A stretch of DNA of 28,881 nt from an uncultured Lachnospiraceae bacterium (lineage in GTDB: Bacteria > Bacillota > Clostridia > Lachnospirales > Lachnospiraceae), in NCBI GenBank assembly GCA_902764045.1, contig CACWUI010000003.1, positions 1-28,881 on the forward strand, written 5' to 3'. The position numbers and the translations under genes are program-made. Under the pieces are notes generated by a model that worked only from the letters and a program-made list of their open reading frames with translations, did not search any database and was not told where the DNA came from. This document shows, piece by piece, positions 23,250 to 28,881 of the stretch (position 1 is its first letter; each line of letters begins with the position of its first letter).

Positions 23250-24116
23250 CTACACAAAGCATTGTCTTACACGCTGTAAAAAGCTTATCTTATTTGTCCT
23301 TATGAAAAGTGCTTCCTCCGGAAATCTCCTGATGTATATCTTATCTCCCGTCTCAAGCTTAAAGCTGGTCTCCCCGTCAAAGGTGATCTCCTTGCCCTCT
23401 CCCACCTTTTTCTTATCAGTCATTTCGATGATTATCTCATCGTCAGGGTCAAGAATAATGCTTCTTGAATTTAATGTATGGGGGCAAATGGGAGTTATCA
23501 TTATCATCTTGCCGTTTGGCTTTATGATGGGACCTCCGGCCGAAAGAGAATATGCCGTAGAGCCTGTGGCGGTAGTTACGATCACACCGTCTGCAAAATA
23601 GGTGTTCAGGAACTCATTATTTACCGATATATCAAAATCAATAACCTTCAGGCCGCCGGTTCTGTTGATCACGGCTTCATTCAGGGCAAAATTGTCATAA
23701 ACGGTCTTACCGTCCCTTACTATCTCTCCCCATATCATCATGCGCTTTGCGATCTCATATTCCCCTGCCAGATACCGGTCAAGGGATTCTGTCGCCATGT
23801 CCAGATCCGTATCGGTAAGGAAGCCTACGGTTCCTATATTGATGCCTAAGATGGGGATTTTAAGATAATGCAGGTCTCTTGAGGCCTGCAGGATGGTCCC
23901 GTCTCCCCCGAGGGCTATGATGCAGTCCGTGTCATCCGGGACTTCATTGGCATCGGTGTAGAGATATTTTTTATTTTCTATATTCGGATTGGGCTTCCAA
24001 AGGGTGCATTTCATGCCCTTTGATTCCAGATAATCTCTTATCTCACCTGAGATCTTTCCGTCCGGATCTTTGTATTGATTTGATAATATAAAAAAATTTT
24101 TAGTTTCCTTTTCCAT
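23250..24116 (-). CDS. nadK: NAD kinase
   Basis: Phosphorylates NAD to NADP, supplying the cell's NADP pool. 288 residues. GGDGT at 70-74 carries the catalytic Asp72, and TGSTAYSLSAGGPI is the second conserved NAD-binding loop. AAGGTG precedes the ATG. It sits between tlyA (15 nt) and argR (9 nt) in the standard order. Confidence 0.97.
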   Translation of the reverse strand: MEKETKNFFILSNQYKDPDGKISGEIRDYLESKGMKCTLWKPNPNIENKKYLYTDANEVPDDTDCIIALGGDGTILQASRDLHYLKIPILGINIGTVGFLTDTDLDMATESLDRYLAGEYEIAKRMMIWGEIVRDGKTVYDNFALNEAVINRTGGLKVIDFDISVNNEFLNTYFADGVIVTTATGSTAYSLSAGGPIIKPNGKMIMITPICPHTLNSRSIILDPDDEIIIEMTDKKKVGEGKEITFDGETSFKLETGDKIYIRRFPEEALFIRTNKISFLQRVRQCFV

Positions 24117-24131
24117 GCGGTCTTCACCTTT

Positions 24132-24938
24132 TTATAAACTGTTATGGGCTTCTTCTACTATACCACTGATCGATAATCCTGAATCATAAATATCAGCATC
24201 CGCAGTTTCATTTTTTAAATGAACCAGATATTCGATATTTCCTTCCGGACCCTTGATCGGAGAAAAACTTAAGTTCACGGCGATAAGTCCCAGAGACTTT
24301 GCATGTTCGCAAACCTTTTTTATAACTTCTTCATGGACTGACTTGTCCCTTACCACGCCTTTTTTGCCTACCTGCTGCCTGCCGGCTTCAAACTGGGGCT
24401 TTATAAGGCACACCATCTGCGCATCTTCCGTAAGAAGCGCCTTTACCGGCTCCAGTATCTTCGTAAGGGAGATAAAAGAAACATCCGCACTTGCGAAATC
24501 AATTCGGTCCCCGATATCTTCAGGCGTCACATATCTTATATTGGTTTTTTCCATGCAGATAACACGACTGTCGTTGCGAAGTCCCCAGTCCAGCTGACCG
24601 TGCCCCACATCAACGGCATAGACCTTTGCCGCACCGTTTTGAAGCATACAGTCGGTAAAGCCTCCTGTGGAAGCCCCGATATCCATACACACAAGACCTT
24701 TAAGTGAGATATCAAATTCCTTTACGGCCTTATCCAGCTTAAGCCCGCCGCGGCTTACAAAGGGAGGTTTTTCACCTTTTACCTCTATGTCGCAATCCCC
24801 GGAAAAAAGGCTCCCGGCTTTATCTTCCTTCTGACCGTCCACATACACATTTCCGGACATGATAAATGCCTTGGCTTTTTCTCTGGACCCGGCAAGCCCC
24901 CTTGATACAAGAAGCACGTCCAAACGTTCTTTTCCCAT
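24132..24938 (-). CDS. tlyA: TlyA-family rRNA 2'-O-methyltransferase
   Basis: 268 residues. An N-terminal S4 RNA-binding domain (about 3-65, ERLDVLLVSRGLAGSREKAK) is followed by an FtsJ-like SAM-binding domain with DIGASTGGFTDCML (86-99). VYAVDVGHGQLDW and LIKPQFEAG supply Asp and Lys of the K-D-K-E methyl-transfer set. Family members methylate ribose in 16S and 23S rRNA; the older name haemolysin A is probably misleading. It lies 14 nt from dxs and 15 nt from nadK in the same operon. Confidence 0.94.
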   Translation of the reverse strand: MGKERLDVLLVSRGLAGSREKAKAFIMSGNVYVDGQKEDKAGSLFSGDCDIEVKGEKPPFVSRGGLKLDKAVKEFDISLKGLVCMDIGASTGGFTDCMLQNGAAKVYAVDVGHGQLDWGLRNDSRVICMEKTNIRYVTPEDIGDRIDFASADVSFISLTKILEPVKALLTEDAQMVCLIKPQFEAGRQQVGKKGVVRDKSVHEEVIKKVCEHAKSLGLIAVNLSFSPIKGPEGNIEYLVHLKNETADADIYDSGLSISGIVEEAHNSL

Positions 24939-24952
24939 ACAGATCCCCTTTT

Positions 24953-26821
24953 TTAAGAAAGATTGTTATATTCGGAAATGATCCTTTTCTTCACGCTTTC
25001 AGGATCTATGCCCGATTCGCCAAAGAGGATCTTTACGCTTCCGTGTTCGATAAATGCATCAGGCAGGGCTATGGGAAGGACCTTTATCCCGGTCTCTGAT
25101 TCCGACACATATCTGCACACATGCTCTCCGAAGCCTCCCGTAAGCACGTTTTCCTCCATGGTCACAAGAAGCTTATGATCCCCGGCAAGAGATCTGATGA
25201 GCTTTTTGTCAAAAGGCTTGATAAACCGTGCGTTTATAAGGCTTACGTTGAAGCCTTCATCTTTCATCTGTTCTCTAACGATATTTGCTATCTCCATCAT
25301 CCGTCCCGCAGCCAGAAGGGCAATATCCTTTTCCATGTGAATGATCTCGGACTCTCCTTCTTTTACAAGCGCATTGAATTCTTCGAATTTTTTTGAAGCC
25401 GCGCCGCTGGGATATCTTAAGGCAACAGGACCCTTGGCTTTATAAACCGCATATTCAAGAGCGTCTTCAAGTTCCTTCCCGTTTTTGGGAGCAATGATCG
25501 TCAGACCGGGTATGGAAGAAAGAAATGACAGATCAAATATGCCCTGATGGGTCTCACCGTCACTTCCCACAAGACCTGCATGGTCAATGGCAAAGATCAC
25601 TTTGAGGTTTTGCATACAGACATCGTGAACTATCTGGTCGTATCCTCTCTGAAGGAATGATGAATAAACCCCGAACACGGGGATCATGCCTCCTGCCGCC
25701 AGACCTGCCGCAAAGGTTACCGCATGCCCTTCGGCAATACCCACATCAAAATATCTGTCGGGAAATTCTTTTGAAAATCTCTTAAGTCCCACTCCGTCCG
25801 GCATGGCTGCAGTTATGCCGACTATTTTGCTGTTTTCCTTTGCCATGGCACAGATCTTTTCCGAAAATACCGCGGCATAGGAGGGAACTGATGCACCTTT
25901 TAACTTTTCGCCTGTTTTTATGTCAAATGGCGCTACTCCGTGAAATGATGAAGGGAATTTTTCCGCATGAGAATAGCCTTTCCCCTTCTTTGTAAGCACA
26001 TGAACCACCACCGGACCGTTTATCTTTGATGCATAGTGAAAGGCCCTGATCATTTTATTTACATCATGTCCGTCAATGGGACCCACATATGTTACACCGA
26101 AGCTCTCTATTATCTGACCCGGCAGGAGCCTGTGCCTTAACCTGTCCTTGGTCCTTTTAAGCCTTCTTGCGATTTCCGGACCGTGGGGCAGGTTTTTTAA
26201 GTCTTTTACAACCCGTTCCTTAAAATCATAATATTTTGCAGAGGTTCTGAATTCGGTCAAAACATCGGAAATACCGCCCACATTAGGCGCTATTGACATA
26301 TCGTTATCATTTAAGACAATGATAAAATTCCCCTTTACACCGGAGGCATTATTAAAGGCTTCAAATGCCATACCTCCTGTCAATGCTCCGTCACCTATTA
26401 CAGAAACAACCTTATATGTTTTCCCTTCCAGGTCTCTGGCAGTGGCATAACCCACTCCTGCAGATATGGATGTGGAGCTGTGTCCGGTATTGAAAGCATC
26501 ATAATCACTTTCTTCTCTTTTGGGAAAACCGCTCATGCCTCCGAACTTGCGAAGCCTGTTAAATCCGCCTTTTCTGCCGGTAAGAAGCTTGTGGGTATAT
26601 GACTGGTGTCCCACATCCCAGATGATCTTATCTTTGGGCAGGTCAAAAGCCAGGTGGAGAGCCATGGTAAGCTCCACCACTCCCAGATTAGATGCAAGAT
26701 GACCTCCCGTCTTACTTACGCTCTCGATCAGAAACTTTCTGATCTCACCTGCAAGGGTTGCATACTCGGAGGGGTTTATCTTTTTTATATCATTGGGTTT
26801 GTTTATCTTTTCAAGTATCAT
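24953..26821 (-). CDS. dxs: 1-deoxy-D-xylulose-5-phosphate synthase
   Basis: First enzyme of the MEP isoprenoid pathway: condenses pyruvate and glyceraldehyde 3-phosphate with thiamine diphosphate. 622 residues, full length. Active-site histidines are seen in GGHLASNLG (about 41) and VGHQSYTHK (70-78). The ThDP motif is GDGALTGG (143-150) running to FNNAS; the pyrimidine-domain Glu is in VGIAEGHAVTFAAGLA, and DHAGLVGSDGETHQG follows. GGAG precedes the ATG by 7 nt. It lies 15 nt after ispA, so two steps of isoprenoid synthesis are co-expressed. Confidence 0.98.
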   Translation of the reverse strand: MILEKINKPNDIKKINPSEYATLAGEIRKFLIESVSKTGGHLASNLGVVELTMALHLAFDLPKDKIIWDVGHQSYTHKLLTGRKGGFNRLRKFGGMSGFPKREESDYDAFNTGHSSTSISAGVGYATARDLEGKTYKVVSVIGDGALTGGMAFEAFNNASGVKGNFIIVLNDNDMSIAPNVGGISDVLTEFRTSAKYYDFKERVVKDLKNLPHGPEIARRLKRTKDRLRHRLLPGQIIESFGVTYVGPIDGHDVNKMIRAFHYASKINGPVVVHVLTKKGKGYSHAEKFPSSFHGVAPFDIKTGEKLKGASVPSYAAVFSEKICAMAKENSKIVGITAAMPDGVGLKRFSKEFPDRYFDVGIAEGHAVTFAAGLAAGGMIPVFGVYSSFLQRGYDQIVHDVCMQNLKVIFAIDHAGLVGSDGETHQGIFDLSFLSSIPGLTIIAPKNGKELEDALEYAVYKAKGPVALRYPSGAASKKFEEFNALVKEGESEIIHMEKDIALLAAGRMMEIANIVREQMKDEGFNVSLINARFIKPFDKKLIRSLAGDHKLLVTMEENVLTGGFGEHVCRYVSESETGIKVLPIALPDAFIEHGSVKILFGESGIDPESVKKRIISEYNNLS

Positions 26822-26836
26822 TGTCGTCTCCGAAGA

Positions 26837-27739
26837 TCATTTTTTTCTGCTGACCATACTTCTTATCAGTTCAACCAAAAATTCATTGTCTCCCGTTGCC
26901 CTTATCATATTCTCTGCTTTTTCGGAAAAGTTGCGGACATCATCCTCCGCCCTTTCCAATCCGTACAGAGTGACATAGGTGGTTTTATTATTTTTCTCGT
27001 CGCTGTTTACGGGCTTTCCTATTTCTTCCTCGGTGCCTGTCATATCAAGTATATCATCTCTTATCTGAAAAGCCATACCCGTAAGAAAACCGGCCTGACC
27101 CAGAGCCTCCGTTTTTTCAGAGTCTGCTCCCGCAAGTATGGCGCCTGACATAAAAGCAGCTTCAATAAGCGCCCCGGTCTTAAGCTTAAAAATAAAATCC
27201 AGCTGTTCTTCGGACATGGGCTTTCCCGTCAGTTCCACATCAAGACATTGACCGCCCACCATACCGGAAATACCGGCTTTTTTTGCGATTACCTTCATTG
27301 CCTTTGCCGCAGTATCATCCTCTGACTTACATACAGCTTCCGCCATGATCTCATAGGCCAGATTTAAAAGAGCATCACCGGCAAGGATACCGAAATCTTC
27401 CCCGAATTTGGCATGTGTTGTGGGAAGCCCCCTTCTTAAAAGATCATTGTCCATGGCAGGAAGATCATCATGCACCAGGGAATATGTGTGGATAAATTCC
27501 ATGGCAGCCATAAAGGGGGCTGTTCTTTTTTCTTCCTCCTCCCTGCTGCCGCCGCAAAGCCTGTAGCTTTCCAGGATAAGCATGGGGCGGAGTCTCTTTC
27601 CTCCTGCCCTTACACTGTAATTAACTGCTTCGGATATTTTTTTGAAATATCCGGTTTCTTCCGGAAGGTATCCGTAGATCAGGTCGTTTATGCAGGCTGT
27701 TTTTTCTTTAAGTAATTGTTTGAAATCTGATTCATTCAT
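26837..27739 (-). CDS. ispA: Farnesyl/geranyl diphosphate synthase (short-chain polyprenyl synthase)
   Basis: Builds C15 (or C10/C20) prenyl diphosphates from IPP and DMAPP. 300 residues. The first Asp-rich motif is DDLPAMDND (91-99), the second is DDILD (228-232), and GGKRLRP (46-52) binds diphosphate. I chose the ATG at 27739, which overlaps the end of xseB by 8 nt, because GGAG is 6 nt before it; an in-frame upstream ATG at 27790 would overlap most of the xseB C-terminus. Product length cannot be fixed from sequence alone, but the position beside xseB and dxs is typical of IspA. Confidence 0.95.
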   Translation of the reverse strand: MNESDFKQLLKEKTACINDLIYGYLPEETGYFKKISEAVNYSVRAGGKRLRPMLILESYRLCGGSREEEEKRTAPFMAAMEFIHTYSLVHDDLPAMDNDLLRRGLPTTHAKFGEDFGILAGDALLNLAYEIMAEAVCKSEDDTAAKAMKVIAKKAGISGMVGGQCLDVELTGKPMSEEQLDFIFKLKTGALIEAAFMSGAILAGADSEKTEALGQAGFLTGMAFQIRDDILDMTGTEEEIGKPVNSDEKNNKTTYVTLYGLERAEDDVRNFSEKAENMIRATGDNEFLVELIRSMVSRKK

Positions 27740-27926
27740 TATTTTCTCCGGGTCCTGTTCCTTCTGAGATGATCTGCATTTCCTTTTCAACTTTATTTAT
27801 ACTGTCATTGCATGACTGCACCAGCTTGATCCCCTTTTTATAGAGTTCAAATGACTCGTCAAGAGACAGATCCCCCGACTCCATCTGTTCCACTATTTTT
27901 TCAAGCTCGGCAAAATTACTTTCCAA
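27732..27926 (-). CDS. xseB: Exodeoxyribonuclease VII small subunit, possibly N-terminally trimmed
   Basis: Small subunit of exonuclease VII, which degrades single-stranded DNA with XseA. 64 residues, with the family core FAELEKIVEQMESGDLSLDESFELYKKGIKLVQSCN. The frame starts at a TTG (27926), with AAGGA only 4-5 nt upstream. Relatives usually have several more residues before this core (for example a LSFEEA-like lead), so the start may have been altered. It overlaps the end of the truncated hydrolase by 11 nt. The expected upstream partner xseA is absent, replaced by unrelated sequence. Confidence 0.85.
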   Translation of the reverse strand: MESNFAELEKIVEQMESGDLSLDESFELYKKGIKLVQSCNDSINKVEKEMQIISEGTGPGENNE

Positions 27927-28572
27927 AATATCCTTCTTTGTAAATCAGGGTATCCATGGATCTGCCAAACATCGGATCCTTTTTAAAGTTTTCCGTGTAA
28001 GACTCACCGCTCTTGGTCAGATCTGTCCAGGCAGACATTGTGATGATTCCCTTAGGCAGAGTCATTTTGTGATCGCGCAGATATAAGACCAGTGCCAGCG
28101 CCAGTCCACCGCCCGCTGAATCTCCCACCACAAACAATTCTTCCGGCGGATATCCCTGTTCACAGATCCAGCGGTATGCATCCAGCGCATCTTCCAGTGC
28201 TGCTGGAAACGGGTACTCCGGTGCCACCCGGTAATCGATGCTTAATACGGAATAGCCGCCGCTTACCTCATGGTACATCGCCGCCATATCCCGGTAAGTA
28301 TTGTGCATCTTCCCATAATAGCCACCGCCATGAAGCTGCAAAATGAGTCCGATGTCTTCTTCCTCCTTGGAATGCAGAAGCTCCATATCAAAATTCTGTC
28401 TCTCTATGAATATTCTCTCCAAATGCGGAGGACATTCCCACTCCTTCTCACGCTCCGTCAGGTGCCTGCGCAGTTCACCGTTTTGCGCTTTATTGCCAAG
28501 GTAGGGCAGGTGATTTGCCACCTGCACCATTCTTCTTGCTGTTCTTCCTTTGATACTGACTTTTTCTTCCAT
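27916..28572 (-). pseudogene. Alpha/beta hydrolase (HSL-type esterase), C-terminally truncated
   Basis: 218 residues of a hormone-sensitive-lipase-type alpha/beta hydrolase fold. The oxyanion-hole motif HGGGYYG, DYRVAPEYPFPAAL and the nucleophile elbow GDSAGGG with the catalytic Ser are all present. The frame stops after KEGYFGK, so the catalytic Asp and His expected in the last 80-100 residues are missing, and family members usually run to about 300. The break falls where xseB begins. Leucine codons here are mostly CTG (13 of 22 by hand count), whereas recN, for example, favours CTT. It probably came from another genome or locus. An AGAGG site precedes the ATG. The upstream membrane protein is 17 nt away. 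Confidence 0.8.
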
Positions 28573-28589
28573 ACGCCTCTCAACTTTAC

Positions 28590-28881
28590 TTATACATGAA
28601 ATCTTCGCTTCATCTCACGGGTAAACTCTCTGTCTCCAAAGATAAAGGTTCCCAAAAGATAAAACCCTGTCACACCGATGCAAATGACCGGCAGCACAAT
28701 ATTGGCGATCTTTCCCAGGAAATACAGTGCGATGATCGCAATACTGAACAGCATGATCAAAAGCAAAAGGATCGTATAACTATACCACTGCTGTCTGTTT
28801 AACATCATCAGGAAAAACACGATCGCATCGCCAAACAGGATCACCCCCGGTATCGCCCACTGCAAAGACCACCCTGTCATC
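28590..28881 (-). CDS. Partial membrane protein (DUF6320-like), cut by the window edge
   Basis: The last 96 residues of a protein whose true start is probably beyond the right edge; the ATG at 28880 may be internal. About four hydrophobic segments of 18-22 residues are seen, followed by a basic tail (REMKRRFHV). It resembles the C-terminal membrane domain found next to alpha/beta hydrolases and acyltransferases in Lachnospiraceae (DUF6320), recalled from family knowledge rather than tested. It lies 17 nt upstream of the truncated hydrolase, presumably as its operon partner. Confidence 0.6.
   Translation of the reverse strand, partial: MTGWSLQWAIPGVILFGDAIVFFLMMLNRQQWYSYTILLLLIMLFSIAIIALYFLGKIANIVLPVICIGVTGFYLLGTFIFGDREFTREMKRRFHV

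Noticed and set aside
22807..23601. 264-residue plus-strand frame opposite argR and nadK
   Set aside because: It lies wholly antisense to two well-supported genes; the open frame follows from their codon bias, with no ribosome binding site or family resemblance.

Overview
The window is a 28.9 kb stretch of a chromosome (or contig) from a low-to-mid G+C Bacillota bacterium. The gene families and their order point to Clostridia, most likely Lachnospiraceae. The clues are the stp-prkC-rsgA-rpe block next to rlmN-rsmB-fmt-def, the xseB-ispA-dxs-tlyA-nadK-argR-recN block, pta-ackA beside a divergent tmcAL, and an ACT/PFL (DUF711) pair. Genus cannot be read from this. Nearly everything is housekeeping. 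No CRISPR array, rRNA, insertion sequence or prophage is visible.

Layout. Positions 1-332 hold no convincing protein gene. On the minus strand they carry a strong promoter, about 140 nt of hairpin-rich sequence and an intrinsic terminator, which looks like a small RNA or an attenuated leader. A TetR-family gene (333-929, plus) diverges from it. From 910 to 11728 there is one tightly packed minus-strand run of eleven genes, pta-ackA-def-fmt-yugP-rsmB-rlmN-stp-prkC-rsgA-rpe. Junctions are 22 nt or less and several stop/start codons overlap. The run has a good promoter upstream of pta (11775-11803). It joins acetate/ATP production, protein maturation and formyl-Met-tRNA synthesis, rRNA methylation, Ser/Thr phosphorylation signalling, ribosome maturation and pentose phosphate metabolism. 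tmcAL, which uses acetate and ATP to modify tRNA, diverges from pta.

Positions 13356-19532 (minus) hold polA-coaE, then a probable internal promoter and a poorly understood group: a YycJ-like metallo-beta-lactamase-fold protein, an ACT protein, a PFL/DUF711 protein and an 84-residue protein of unknown function. A tRNA-Leu(CAA) gene (plus) sits between the polA promoter and a bidirectional terminator shared with an NlpC/P60 cell-wall hydrolase, which has its own promoter. Positions 21086-27926 are the isoprenoid/NAD kinase/DNA repair operon xseB-ispA-dxs-tlyA-nadK-argR-recN.

The last kilobase is different. Where xseA is expected upstream of xseB there is instead an alpha/beta hydrolase lacking its C-terminal part, preceded by a partial membrane protein. 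Leucine codon use also changes there. This is either a recent recombination junction or an assembly chimera, with the break near 27920-27945.

The most unusual points are the candidate small RNA at the left edge, a 16-18 residue gap in the switch I region of RsgA, a His-to-Gly change in acetate kinase, and the junction at the right edge.
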